Source of the DNA: Akkermansiaceae bacterium UBA7331
GTDB lineage: Bacteria; Verrucomicrobiota; Verrucomicrobiia; Verrucomicrobiales; Akkermansiaceae
Reading direction: 5' to 3'
Assembly (NCBI GenBank): GCA_002471255.1
Contig: DKPP01000011.1
Span: 436,922 to 500,921, forward strand
DNA length: 64,000 nucleotides
The translations under genes and the position numbers were made by a program. How positions within the stretch are numbered: the stretch's first letter is position 1; each line of letters begins with the position of its first letter. The notes beneath the pieces are model-generated. The model was not told where the DNA came from. It did no database searches and worked only from the letters and a program-made list of their open reading frames with translations. Shown here piece after piece: positions 1-8,817 of this stretch.

Positions 1-1
1 T

Positions 2-157
2 CACTCCTGCATCTTTGACTCCGAGTTCACCTACGTGATCGGTAACATGGTGAAGGTTTGTGGCTGGTACGACAACGAATGGGGTTACTCCAATCGTGCT
101 GCTGAAGCCATGAAGAAGCTTGCTGACAGCTTGGGTTGCTGCTGTGGTTGCAACTAA
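2..157 (+). CDS. gap: glyceraldehyde-3-phosphate dehydrogenase, C-terminal end (partial)
   Basis: Only the last 51 codons are in the window; the reading frame enters at base 2. The residues GWYDNEWGYSNR are the family signature near the C-terminus of GAPDH, the glycolytic enzyme that oxidises glyceraldehyde 3-phosphate to 1,3-bisphosphoglycerate with NAD. The next gene is pgk, which uses that product, so the pair forms a glycolytic gene cluster. The end is odd: after the usual final helix the chain runs into a cysteine-rich tail, LGCCCGCN, that typical GAPDH lacks. A rho-independent terminator follows. Assignment is secure despite the truncation. Confidence 0.95.
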   Translation, partial: HSCIFDSEFTYVIGNMVKVCGWYDNEWGYSNRAAEAMKKLADSLGCCCGCN

Positions 158-282
158 GTTTCCCTTGGAAGCTTAACTTGTCATCACTAGACATCCACCT
201 TATGATCGAAGGCGGAAGCTCATGACGATTAAACAATTGTAAAAATCATCTGAAGCATTCTCCTGTCAATCTACAGTTTATC

Positions 283-317
283 GCAGGAGGGCAATAGCTC
301 TCCTGCTTTTTATTTTT
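283..317 (+). terminator. terminator after gap
   Basis: A GCAGGAG / CTCCTGC stem with a short loop is followed by a T-rich run. It lies between gap and pgk, so pgk probably has its own promoter in the AT-rich stretch just upstream of its start. Confidence 0.75.
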
Positions 318-343
318 TATAAGAATTAACAATATTTAATATT

Positions 344-1540
344 ATGGCTAAACTTACAGTACGTGACTTAGACGTAAAGGGTAAAGAAGTGTTGATGCGC
401 GTTGATTTTAACGTGCCTTTGAAAGATGGTGAAATCACTAACGATGCCCGTATCGTTGCTGCTTTACCTACTATCAAATTCCTTCTTGAAGGTGGCGCAA
501 AATTAGTACTTTGCTCTCACTTAGGTCGTCCAAAAAATGAACCCGATCCAGCATTTTCATTGAAGCCTGCTGCAGAGCGTTTAGGTGAATTGCTTGGCAA
601 GCCTGTAACTTTCATTGGTGAAGCTATCGGCGCTCAAGCCGATGAAGCTCGTGCTAAAATGAATGAAGGTGATATCGCTTTGCTTGAAAACGTGCGTTTC
701 TACCCAGGTGAAAAGAAAAATGATCCTGAGTTTGCTAAGTCTTTGCTTGGTAACGCTACTATTTTTGTAAACGACGCTTTTGGTTCCGCTCACCGTGCTC
801 ACTCCTCTACTGAGGGTGTTACTCATTTTGCTTCCCAAAGCGCTATGGGCTTCTTGATCGAGCGTGAATTGGAATACCTTGAAGGTAAATTAGACACCCC
901 GGAAAAACCATTTGTGGTAATCATGGGCGGTGCTAAAGTTTCCGATAAGATCGAAGTTCTTTCCAAATTAATGGAAAAGGCTGATGCTTTCCTTATCGGT
1001 GGTGCTATGGCCAATACGTTCCTTGCTGCTCAAGGTTATGATTTAGGTGCATCCAAAATCGAAGGCGATAAATTGGATCTCGCTCGCGAAATCCTTGAAA
1101 ATGCTAAGGCTAAAGGTGTGAACTTCGTTCTTCCTGCTGATGTACGCGTTGCTATGAAGTTTGAAGATGGTGCCGAAACAACTTGCACCGCTCCATTTGC
1201 CGAAGGTGGTAAAGTATGTGAAGGTGGCATGGCTATCGACATTGGCGATAAGGCTATCGAAGAGTTCTCCAAAATCATTGCTTCCGCTAAGACTGTTCTT
1301 TGGAATGGTCCAATGGGTGTGTTTGAAATGGATTGCTTTGCTAAAGGCACTAAAGAAATCGCTGAAGCACTTGCTAAGTCCGGTGCTATTACCATCGTAG
1401 GTGGTGGTGATTCCGTGACTGCAGCTAAGAAGTTCAAGGTGCAAGACGATTTGTCTTTCTGTTCCACCGGTGGCGGTGCTTCTCTCGAATTATTAGAGGG
1501 TAAAGTACTTCCTGGTGTCGGTTCTTTGACTGACAAATAA
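344..1540 (+). CDS. pgk: phosphoglycerate kinase
   Basis: This 398-residue protein has the usual length of bacterial phosphoglycerate kinase, which transfers phosphate from 1,3-bisphosphoglycerate to ADP in glycolysis. Visible family motifs are RVDFNVP near residue 20, SHLGRP near 60, the NDAFGSAHR substrate-binding motif near 145, a GGAKVSDK motif near 195 and the C-terminal nucleotide-binding GGGDS/STGGGASLE loops. It follows gap but a terminator separates them. No Shine-Dalgarno sequence is visible; the ATG is preceded by an AT-rich leader. A strong terminator follows. Cytoplasmic; assignment certain. Confidence 0.98.
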   Translation: MAKLTVRDLDVKGKEVLMRVDFNVPLKDGEITNDARIVAALPTIKFLLEGGAKLVLCSHLGRPKNEPDPAFSLKPAAERLGELLGKPVTFIGEAIGAQADEARAKMNEGDIALLENVRFYPGEKKNDPEFAKSLLGNATIFVNDAFGSAHRAHSSTEGVTHFASQSAMGFLIERELEYLEGKLDTPEKPFVVIMGGAKVSDKIEVLSKLMEKADAFLIGGAMANTFLAAQGYDLGASKIEGDKLDLAREILENAKAKGVNFVLPADVRVAMKFEDGAETTCTAPFAEGGKVCEGGMAIDIGDKAIEEFSKIIASAKTVLWNGPMGVFEMDCFAKGTKEIAEALAKSGAITIVGGGDSVTAAKKFKVQDDLSFCSTGGGASLELLEGKVLPGVGSLTDK

Positions 1541-1565
1541 TTCGTCTGATATCCGGATTTGTTAT

Positions 1566-1604
1566 TAGGCCTCATCAAAATATTTTGATGAGGCCTATTT
1601 TTTT
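1566..1604. terminator. bidirectional terminator between pgk and the convergent small gene
   Basis: A long perfect stem (TAGGCCTCATCAAAA and its complement) has a very short loop and is followed by seven T residues on the plus strand. The minus-strand gene ends inside the T run, so the same hairpin may stop both transcripts. Confidence 0.85.
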
Positions 1605-1899
1605 AACTTAGCTCGATTCTACATTCACAAATAGGGCCATAATCGCCCCTTCCCGTAGTGTTGGGTATATCTTCGTTATAACCGAAAGGTTTGGCTACTT
1701 CTACAAGGGTTTTTGTGGCTTGTCCTATCAAATCCGTTTGGTCTGCCCCCTGTGGTTGGAATGCCTGAAATCCAAATACCAATTCATTGGCAAAACCCTC
1801 TCCGTCCGTCACAATATCTGCATATACACATTGCATCTGACTATTTGATACGGGTCTAATGGCTTTACGTGCTGCTTCTACTAATTCTTTGTCGTCCAT
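1603..1899 (-). CDS. small protein of unknown function, 98 aa
   Basis: I do not recognise this protein. It is 98 residues, soluble-looking, without signal peptide or membrane segment. It begins with an acidic/basic helix (MDDKELVEAARKAI), then a beta-rich middle with FGFQAFQPQG, and ends in CECRIELS, containing two close cysteines. An AGGAAAG stretch lies directly before the ATG, one of the few Shine-Dalgarno-like sequences in the window. It converges on pgk and shares its terminator. Coding is supported by the isolated open frame, the ribosome-binding sequence and the lack of a competing gene. Confidence 0.65.
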   Translation of the reverse strand: MDDKELVEAARKAIRPVSNSQMQCVYADIVTDGEGFANELVFGFQAFQPQGADQTDLIGQATKTLVEVAKPFGYNEDIPNTTGRGDYGPICECRIELS

Positions 1900-2017
1900 C
1901 TTTCCTATTAGAGTATCATTGAGATTATTGAGTTCATAATCTAATCGTCTTTGTAATGGTTTCTCTATATTTTATGATTGTGACCGTACTTAAATCTTTG
2001 TAAGTTCGTTTCGAACC

Positions 2018-3196
2018 ATGGTGCACTTTGAATATTATACCCCAACTCGCGTTGTTTTTGGTCCAGATGCTGAAGACAAGACAGGTGAGCTCATTAAAGC
2101 GTTAAATGCTAAAAAAGTACTTTTGCATTATGGCGGTGGTAGTGCCTTAGTGTCAGGTTTGATGGATAAAGTATGTGATTCATTGGATCGTAGCGGGATT
2201 GAATACTTAGCCTTAGGTGGTGTCGTGCCTAATCCGCGTTTATCGTTGGTAAGAGAGGGGATTTCTCTTTGCAAAAAGGAAGGCATCGATTTTATATTAG
2301 CCATTGGTGGTGGTAGTGTGATCGATTCGGCGAAAGCTATAGCCTATGGCGCATGTGTCGATTTTGATGTATGGGACTTTTATTCTAGAAAAGCCCAAGC
2401 GACTAAATGTTTACATATCGGTTGTGTCTTGACGATCGCTGCTGCCGGTAGCGAAATGAGCTGGTCATCCGTAATTACTAATGAGGCAACCGGAGAAAAA
2501 CGTGGCTATAGTAATGATTTATGTCGATGCCAATTTGCCATGATGAATCCTAAATGGACTTTATCTACACCGGCCTACTCCACGGCGTGTGGTTGTGTAG
2601 ATATTTTAATGCACACAATGGAGAGATATTTTGGCTCAGGAGAAAGTTTAGAATTAACGGATGAAATATCTGAAGCTCTCATGAGAACTGTAATCCGAGC
2701 TGCTCGAGCCGTGCATGCCAACCCTAAAGACGAAATTGCCCGTGCCGAGCTTATGTGGGCCAGTAGCTTATCTCATAATGGATTGATGGATGGCGGACGT
2801 CGTGGCGATTGGTCATGTCATCAATTGGAGCATGAATTAAGTGGTCGATTTGATGTGGCTCATGGAGCCGGTCTTGCTGCCATATGGAGTGCATGGGCTC
2901 GCTACGTTTGCCAAAATGATTTATCGCGTTTTGCTCGTTTCGCTATTCAAGTTATGGATGTGGAGCCTCATGACATGGATATCCCTGAAATTGTCGCGGA
3001 GGGAATATTGAATATGGAAAGTTTCTTTGAATCAATAGGAATGCCTACTTCTTTAACTGCTTTAGGAATCGAGGTAACGGAAAATCTTTTTGATGAATTG
3101 GCTGATGATTGTAGTTTTCAAGGAACTCGTACTATCGGGAGCTTTCGCCAATTGACAAAAGAGGATATGTCTACCATTTATCGTTTGGCTTGGTAA
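2018..3196 (+). CDS. iron-containing alcohol dehydrogenase (YqhD/BdhA-like)
   Basis: This 392-residue protein belongs to the group III metal-dependent alcohol dehydrogenases, which interconvert alcohols and aldehydes with NAD(P). The N-terminal nucleotide-binding half carries GGGSVIDSAKAIA near residues 97-109. The metal site is visible in the second half: Asp195 and His199 in CVDILMHT, His268 in SCHQLEHEL and His282 in VAHGAGLA, matching the Asp-His-His-His set of YqhD and FucO. Length fits the butanol dehydrogenase/YqhD branch. It may dispose of aldehydes or act in fermentation, but the substrate cannot be read from sequence. No signal peptide; cytoplasmic. Confidence 0.93.
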   Translation: MVHFEYYTPTRVVFGPDAEDKTGELIKALNAKKVLLHYGGGSALVSGLMDKVCDSLDRSGIEYLALGGVVPNPRLSLVREGISLCKKEGIDFILAIGGGSVIDSAKAIAYGACVDFDVWDFYSRKAQATKCLHIGCVLTIAAAGSEMSWSSVITNEATGEKRGYSNDLCRCQFAMMNPKWTLSTPAYSTACGCVDILMHTMERYFGSGESLELTDEISEALMRTVIRAARAVHANPKDEIARAELMWASSLSHNGLMDGGRRGDWSCHQLEHELSGRFDVAHGAGLAAIWSAWARYVCQNDLSRFARFAIQVMDVEPHDMDIPEIVAEGILNMESFFESIGMPTSLTALGIEVTENLFDELADDCSFQGTRTIGSFRQLTKEDMSTIYRLAW

Positions 3197-3235
3197 GTGT
3201 CACTTGCATATTGATCATTAACTAAAAAGAACGCA

Positions 3236-5152
3236 ATGAGTTACAAGCAAGGGGAGTTTGAGGGCGCTAAATGGAGCCATCGATTAGGGATGAAGGGATT
3301 CCATTTATTTGAAGGAATCTTGAAATGTATTCCCATGAAATTATTGTGCCGTATGGCAAGATGTCTCGGGGGAGTATGTTGGTATGTCCTAAGCGATCGC
3401 AGACGTATTGTCGCTCGTAATTTACGCATTGTTATTGATGCTCAGCTCAAAGGTGATGCACTTGATGCGGTAACGAAAGAAAACTTTAAACGAACTTTTG
3501 CCAATTTACTAGCTTCCGCAAAAACTGCTACATTTAAGCCCGAAGAATTAAAAAAATATGTGACAATGGAAGGGTATGAAGGTTTTGAAAGACCTTCTAA
3601 AGAAGGTAGGGGTTGTGTTTGTTGTGTAACTCACTCAGGTAATTGGGAAATCTTAGCCCGAATTCGAGTTTTCTATCCTCAAGTCAAGTTATATGGCTCA
3701 ATGTATCGCCCTATCGACAATCCGATTATGGATAAATTTATTTATGATCGTCGTACGGAAAGCGGCACTCAAATGTTTAGTAAGGAAGATGGAGTGAAAG
3801 CACCACTCTTATTCGTTAAAAAAGGGGGAATGATGGGTGTATTATGCGATCAATTTTTGCAGCAAGGCCTTTTCTTACCTTATTTTGGTAAAGTAACAGG
3901 TACCACATCCTTACCGGCACTATTGAGTCGCCGTACAAACTCAGATTCATTAGCCGTATGTGTTCGTACTGATTCATTAGGTCATTGGGTATCCGATATG
4001 GGTACTCACATTGATTATACGGGAGTAGACGATTCTATCATCGGCCATACCCTAGCTATCAATCGCCAAATTGAGACTTTATTAAACAAATCTATTTTGG
4101 ATGGTTTTTGGATGCATCATCGATGGAAAATTACGCAAGATTTTGCCCCTGAGAACCCGAAAGTTTCTGCGCTTTTAGAATCTATTCAAGGCGAATTAAA
4201 GCCGTTCCGTATCATTGTGGTAATGCCGGAAGTAATGGATAAAGCTTTGTTTACTTTACCGATGATTCGCGCATTCAAATCAGCACGTATCGATATGCAA
4301 ATTAGTGTAGCTTGTCCTGCCGATCAAACAGATTATTGGCAAAATCAAGAGGAAGTATCGTATGTGCTACCTTACAAAAACTCTCAAGAGTTGGCTAAAG
4401 AGCTCGAGAATGAAACATTTTATGCCGATGGACCTCTAGATATGGCTATCATGCTTGATGATAGTACAGTGGCTTATCAAGCATTAAAGAAATATCGCCC
4501 TATTTGTTTTGGTGGTTTTGTATCTCACCCTATGGCGAAGAAAGCCAAATTTAGAGTAAAATTTAACCCATTACATGAGGGCGCGCCTCAACATATCATT
4601 GAGTCTTTTATGGGGATAGCACGTGAGTTCCAATTAAATACTCAAAGGGCTGAATTGTATCCATCTCGTTTTCAAGGTGGCGATAAAATTTTAATTTCGC
4701 CAATATCTTCTATAGGAACCATTGAACATTGGGATGATGAAAAGTGGAAAAATCTTATTCAGCTGATGCCCAACGAAGATATTGAACTTGTCGGTTGCAA
4801 AAAAGACAAAGAGCAAATAGAGGCTCTTGCAAAACAGTGGAATCTGAACTGCTTGGTTGGCTCTTTAGATGAAATATCCCAATATCTTCAAAAAGCAAAA
4901 GTACTATTTGCCGTCGATGGCGTTTTACCGATTTTAGCCGGAAATAGGGGAATACCTACCGTGACTGTTTATTCGTCACGTTTACCTAAGGTATGGCGAC
5001 CATTGGGATCATACCATCGAGCCGTTTATCATCATTCAAACTGCTTCCCGTGTTATAGAAACCAGTGCGACCAAAGTGATAAATGTTCTCAATCCGTATC
5101 TGAATATGATCTCTTAGCTGCCTATCGTGATCTGGTGGACTGCAGTCAATGA
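3236..5152 (+). CDS. fusion of LpxL/HtrB-like acyltransferase and GT9 glycosyltransferase
   Basis: The 638-residue protein joins two envelope enzymes. Residues about 15-305 resemble the lipid A late acyltransferases (LpxL/HtrB): an N-terminal hydrophobic segment, the catalytic HSGNWE motif (His133 to Glu138) and a downstream segment ending MHHRWK. Residues about 325-638 resemble family 9 glycosyltransferases (ADP-heptose:LPS heptosyltransferases): a PEVMDKALFTLPMIRAF start, ISPISSIGTIEHWDDEKW at the donor domain, FAVDGVLPILAGNRGIPTV, and the cysteine motif NCFPCYRNQC. Separate genes encode these activities in well-studied Gram-negatives, so one chain may couple acylation and sugar addition during lipooligosaccharide assembly at the inner membrane. 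Substrates are inferred only. Confidence 0.85.
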   Translation: MSYKQGEFEGAKWSHRLGMKGFHLFEGILKCIPMKLLCRMARCLGGVCWYVLSDRRRIVARNLRIVIDAQLKGDALDAVTKENFKRTFANLLASAKTATFKPEELKKYVTMEGYEGFERPSKEGRGCVCCVTHSGNWEILARIRVFYPQVKLYGSMYRPIDNPIMDKFIYDRRTESGTQMFSKEDGVKAPLLFVKKGGMMGVLCDQFLQQGLFLPYFGKVTGTTSLPALLSRRTNSDSLAVCVRTDSLGHWVSDMGTHIDYTGVDDSIIGHTLAINRQIETLLNKSILDGFWMHHRWKITQDFAPENPKVSALLESIQGELKPFRIIVVMPEVMDKALFTLPMIRAFKSARIDMQISVACPADQTDYWQNQEEVSYVLPYKNSQELAKELENETFYADGPLDMAIMLDDSTVAYQALKKYRPICFGGFVSHPMAKKAKFRVKFNPLHEGAPQHIIESFMGIAREFQLNTQRAELYPSRFQGGDKILISPISSIGTIEHWDDEKWKNLIQLMPNEDIELVGCKKDKEQIEALAKQWNLNCLVGSLDEISQYLQKAKVLFAVDGVLPILAGNRGIPTVTVYSSRLPKVWRPLGSYHRAVYHHSNCFPCYRNQCDQSDKCSQSVSEYDLLAAYRDLVDCSQ

Positions 5153-5230
5153 TAAAGCTTGCTTCAAGGCTCAAATAGTGGTGGATTATGCCCAAGCCTA
5201 TTAAGGTTGCTCATAAAATATTAGAATATT

Positions 5231-5545
5231 ATGTTAAAGTCATTATTAGTCATAGCATTAACAGGTTTATTTGTTGTTCCTGCCTCATTAAGTGCCCAAA
5301 GTTTAAAAACCAAGGATGGTAAAGACATTCCTTTGACCAAAGATGGCTGGAAAAAAGCCGCTGAAAAATCTCAAAAGGAACGTAAAGAGCGAGCCGAAGA
5401 AAGAAAAAAAGATTTCGCTGAAAAAATCGAAGATAAAATTGAAGAGAAAAAAGAAGAAGCCAAAGCTAAACGTGAAGCAGATCAGAAAGCACGTAAAGAT
5501 AAGGCCAATGATAAGTTGAAAAAGATCGGTCTCCAACTTTCATAA
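5231..5545 (+). CDS. exported lysine/glutamate-rich helical protein
   Basis: The 104-residue protein has a clear signal peptide (MLKSLLVIALTGLFVVPASLSAQ). The mature part is almost entirely Lys, Glu, Ala, Arg and Asp, with repeated EERKKDFAEKIEDKIEEKKEE-type heptads suggesting a long charged helix or coiled coil. No family recognised. It sits 78 bases after the acyltransferase/GT9 fusion in the same direction and ends at a strong terminator, so the two may be co-transcribed. A structural or chaperone-like periplasmic role is possible but not shown. Low sequence complexity makes homology calls unreliable. Confidence 0.75.
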   Translation: MLKSLLVIALTGLFVVPASLSAQSLKTKDGKDIPLTKDGWKKAAEKSQKERKERAEERKKDFAEKIEDKIEEKKEEAKAKREADQKARKDKANDKLKKIGLQLS

Positions 5546-5570
5546 TTACATCTCAAATATCTAAATAAAA

Positions 5571-5603
5571 AGAGGTCGTTTGTTATAACGACCTCTTTTT
5601 TTG
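5571..5603 (+). terminator. terminator after the charged exported protein
   Basis: A ten-base perfect stem (AGAGGTCGTT / AACGACCTCT) with a six-base loop is followed by a run of T. It lies between two convergent genes and may serve both, since A residues also precede the stem. Confidence 0.85.
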
Positions 5604-5620
5604 TATTTGAAAAATTGCGA

Positions 5621-6397
5621 TTAAACCGTACGACGACGGCGTAATAATAAAGCACCTAAACCTAACAGACTTAATGTAGCTGTTGTTGGTTCCGGTATGG
5701 ATGCAAATTTGATACTTGTCAAGATAGGTTTGTGATTAGTCAAACCTCCATTATTAGCGTTATTAATAACGCATAAATCGCCACCATCTGAACCAACTTT
5801 ATCGGTACCAAATCCAAACAATAAAGCAGTATTTTGAATAGTGGTGTTTCCTCCACTTAATACGGCGTTTGTTCCATCTCCTGTATATGTATAAGAGATA
5901 TTATTTCCGAAAGATTCAGTGATTGTACTAATTGCTGTACTGTTGACTGATTTGAATGTGTAAGTTGTTGAACTATCTATAATTAGTGCATCACCATTAG
6001 TATTTGTGAAACTATATGTCATGGTGGCGTTATTACTCGTCTGTGCTTGGGTTTGAGCTAATCCTAGGACATTTCCTGCATCATCCAGAACTAAAAATCC
6101 AGTCTCTATGCCTGTTACATTAGTTTGTCCATCACGCATTTGTATAGTCATTTCAGAGAACGCGACAGACGTATTAGATGTAACAGTAGCACTAGATGAT
6201 GATGGGCCTAATAACGAACTGCTTAAATTCATTTTAAATCCGTAGCCTGAATATTGATTGTTTTTGGCTGTATTATCGGATTGATAAGTATAATCAATTG
6301 TAGCTGCTTCGGCTTGATTGCTCATACAAATAGCAGCAATACTGGTTGTTAGACCCAATGTTGCAACACGGGTAATATTTTTAATGTATGATTTCAT
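5621..6397 (-). CDS. PEP-CTERM sorting-domain surface protein
   Basis: This 258-residue exported protein has a signal peptide (cleavage near NQAEA, residues 25-31), a Ser/Thr/Asn-rich beta-type body, and a C-terminal PEP-CTERM tail: IPEPTTATLSLLGLGALLL followed by RRRR. Such tails are recognised by exosortase, which cuts and anchors or releases the protein at the outer surface; the locus encoding exosortase is not in this window. This kind of tail is common in Verrucomicrobia and Planctomycetes. Body function is unknown; the composition suggests a secreted beta-sandwich. It converges on the preceding gene. Confidence 0.9.
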   Translation of the reverse strand: MKSYIKNITRVATLGLTTSIAAICMSNQAEAATIDYTYQSDNTAKNNQYSGYGFKMNLSSSLLGPSSSSATVTSNTSVAFSEMTIQMRDGQTNVTGIETGFLVLDDAGNVLGLAQTQAQTSNNATMTYSFTNTNGDALIIDSSTTYTFKSVNSTAISTITESFGNNISYTYTGDGTNAVLSGGNTTIQNTALLFGFGTDKVGSDGGDLCVINNANNGGLTNHKPILTSIKFASIPEPTTATLSLLGLGALLLRRRRTV

Positions 6398-6611
6398 ATG
6401 TTGATTTTGTTTAACGTCATTTATTATGTTAGGTGAATTATTTCAGTGGACAAATGTTATTCGCTGGTTCGGTTTTTTGGCTGTTTTTTATATATCATTG
6501 AGAAAAAATAAGACCAAAACGATAACATAGGGTGTTTAATGGTGCGAAGATGGTTTGATTGGAATAATCTATATATCTTGATATGTTGAAGCATAATGCT
6601 AGATTTGTAGT

Positions 6612-7418
6612 ATGTTTAATATGATGGTGAAAAGCGGTATAAGCGTGTTGCTTTCATCCTCTGCCTTTGCAATATCAGGGCAAGAAGTAGTGATAGAGTT
6701 TCTTGATTCTTGGAAAGTATATAATAATGAGCTTTTTCAAATTTATGAGGGAATAAAATCTTGCGAAAATAAGGCTCTTACCGAAGAAAAAATACAGTCT
6801 TTCGAAAAATCACTCAGCAAGATATCGAAGCAAAAGATTCGCTGTGCAAAGTTGGCTGAACAATGGATAAAAACAAGCAGCGGAATTAAGGCAGACCCGG
6901 ATATAATCATGAACGTACAATCGATGAAAGCGGGTGAGGATGTAATTAAATTTGGGATCGGCATACAACTGGATAAACTGCAGTCGAAATTTCCTGGGGA
7001 TAAAAATGTTTTGGATATTTCAAAGAAGATTATCCAAACTTTATCGCTAAAAGAAAATTCCTATTTTGCTAACGCGAATGAATGGTTAGATATGCTGGAA
7101 AATACGATTCCGCTGATGGATTCTATGGATGTAATCCTTGGCGATTATTTTAAGAAGAAAGACTTGCTTGATAGTTTGCGACAAGTGAATCGATTAAAAC
7201 AATTGTTTCAAATTATTTTTGATCAGGCTGGGCCATATGAGCCTGCTGAACCGCTAACACCTACTCAAAGCAAACGAATACAGCACTTCATTCACATGGA
7301 AACGTCTCGAGAATCTAAAATCGCGAACGGATTGGTCGAACTACAATCTCTTGGTGCAGACGGTGAGACGTTAGCTAAAGCCTGTATTGATTGCCTGCAT
7401 GTTTTCATTAAGAATTAG
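6612..7418 (+). CDS. exported helical protein of unknown function
   Basis: I do not recognise this 268-residue protein. A short N-terminal hydrophobic segment (MVKSGISVLLSSSAFAIS) looks like a signal peptide with cleavage near AFA. The rest is predicted largely alpha-helical, rich in Lys, Glu, Leu and Ile, with scattered cysteines (KSCENK, RCAKL, KACIDCLH). ATG codons at 6612, 6621 and 6624 are all possible starts; none has a clear ribosome-binding sequence. It precedes a TolC-like lipoprotein gene on the same strand by about 90 bases, suggesting a shared envelope role, but this is inference. Confidence 0.7.
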   Translation: MFNMMVKSGISVLLSSSAFAISGQEVVIEFLDSWKVYNNELFQIYEGIKSCENKALTEEKIQSFEKSLSKISKQKIRCAKLAEQWIKTSSGIKADPDIIMNVQSMKAGEDVIKFGIGIQLDKLQSKFPGDKNVLDISKKIIQTLSLKENSYFANANEWLDMLENTIPLMDSMDVILGDYFKKKDLLDSLRQVNRLKQLFQIIFDQAGPYEPAEPLTPTQSKRIQHFIHMETSRESKIANGLVELQSLGADGETLAKACIDCLHVFIKN

Positions 7419-7511
7419 GTCGTTTGACTCTATTCTCATCCCCCTGTATATATGCTTCTTCCTTGACTTTCATGAGGGATGCTTTATGACTGTGCGATAC
7501 TTTGAGTGCGA

Positions 7512-8774
7512 ATGTTTGAGAACCGTTTTAAAACTGTAAAAAATCTGAGTAAGTGTATTGGCCTATTGATCGGGAGTTTTTTGCTTTCGAGTTGCTTTTC
7601 TATAGATGCTCATTTGGAAAAGAAGAGCCAAGAGTTAAGCAAACAATTGGCGAATGAGCCTATGTGGGAATCTCTGCCGGTGAGAGAAATTTCGTGGCAG
7701 TCTGCTCTTAAGCTTATGCTGAGCAATAATTTGTCAATGAAACAAGCGCAACTTTCCTTGAAGCAGGCCGAACGTTCTGTAAGTGCTTTGTTTATGAATT
7801 TTATTCCGGGTATCAACTTAGATGCTATTTTAAGTAAAGAGCTGAGTGAATTATCCAATATCCGGACAGGGGATCTTTCGTATAACGCTAATATTTTGTT
7901 TAGTTCTCCATCTATTACTCAATTTCCTTTTGATTATTATACTGCCAAAGCTTCTGTTTTGCGGGCTAACAAGGCTATTGATTTAAAAAAGAGAGAATTA
8001 ATATCTAATCTCTATCTTTTGGTCGAAAACTACCGCGTGAATAAGCTTAATTATGAAGTGGCGATTAAGCAGATTTATAACGATCCCGACGGTCTGCAAA
8101 AAAAGGAGATTGAAGAAAATTGGGAATCCACTCGCAGAGGGATAGCAACACAATTTTCCGAATTATTCAATGATGTTAATGCTCAATGGTATGTAAACCC
8201 TGAGACGATGCCTCGTATTAATTGGGAAAAATATCGTAAAGCCAGTAAACACTTGGATAAGTTGATGGTGACGATGGTAGCGATGGAAGTTGAAGCTTCC
8301 CGATTGAATGTTTTGAATGCAAAAGCCGGTTTCTTTCCTAAATTGGACGTTACCTTTTACAGTCCGAGCTTATTTTCATCTTCCGGTGGTACGATTTCGG
8401 GTGCTTATTTGAGTGGCGGTGATTTAAAGGTTGATATGCGTTTGACTCAGGAAATGGATACTCGACTGAATAAATGGTATTCCTATAAGTTTGCGAAAGA
8501 ATCCCATAAGTTGGTGCTTGAGCAAGTAAGAGTAGATCTTTTAAAGCGTCGCCAAAAAGTTGTCGACCTTGTCTTAAGCCGTGAAAAATATCATTCGTGG
8601 AAATCATATAAAGATAAACGATATAACTTTATCATGTCTCAAACCCCATTATCTGCAGAAGAATATGTTTCTCAGAAAAAGGAATTGATGGATATTCAAA
8701 AGGAAATCGAGCAAAAGCAGGCAGAAAATGTTCAGGTGGAGTCTGCTTTGATTATGGAATATGGGGTTTTATAA
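7512..8774 (+). CDS. TolC-like outer membrane efflux lipoprotein
   Basis: The protein (420 residues from ATG 7512; a GTG at 7506 is an alternative start) has a lipoprotein signal peptide with lipobox FLLSSC and the modified cysteine at residue 28. It then shows the outer-membrane efflux protein pattern: ISWQSALKLMLSNNLSMKQAQLSLKQAERS, a helix leading into a beta-strand-like segment, and a second similar helical unit in the C-terminal half ending in long coiled-coil helices. TolC-family proteins form the outer-membrane duct of export systems. No cognate pump is adjacent; the nearest exporter set is at 40-43 kb. Family assignment is good, partner unknown. Confidence 0.75.
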   Translation: MFENRFKTVKNLSKCIGLLIGSFLLSSCFSIDAHLEKKSQELSKQLANEPMWESLPVREISWQSALKLMLSNNLSMKQAQLSLKQAERSVSALFMNFIPGINLDAILSKELSELSNIRTGDLSYNANILFSSPSITQFPFDYYTAKASVLRANKAIDLKKRELISNLYLLVENYRVNKLNYEVAIKQIYNDPDGLQKKEIEENWESTRRGIATQFSELFNDVNAQWYVNPETMPRINWEKYRKASKHLDKLMVTMVAMEVEASRLNVLNAKAGFFPKLDVTFYSPSLFSSSGGTISGAYLSGGDLKVDMRLTQEMDTRLNKWYSYKFAKESHKLVLEQVRVDLLKRRQKVVDLVLSREKYHSWKSYKDKRYNFIMSQTPLSAEEYVSQKKELMDIQKEIEQKQAENVQVESALIMEYGVL

Positions 8775-8817
8775 TTTTTTCATCAATTAAATAAGAAAAA
8801 GAATCTAATCGAGTAGA

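Noticed and set aside
1036..1578. 180-codon minus-strand open frame opposite pgk
   Set aside because: Fully inside the certain pgk gene, with no motif or ribosome-binding sequence.
5400..5520. Short-sequence repeat array in the charged protein
   Set aside because: The apparent repeats are low-complexity Lys/Glu codons inside one gene, not a DNA repeat or CRISPR array.
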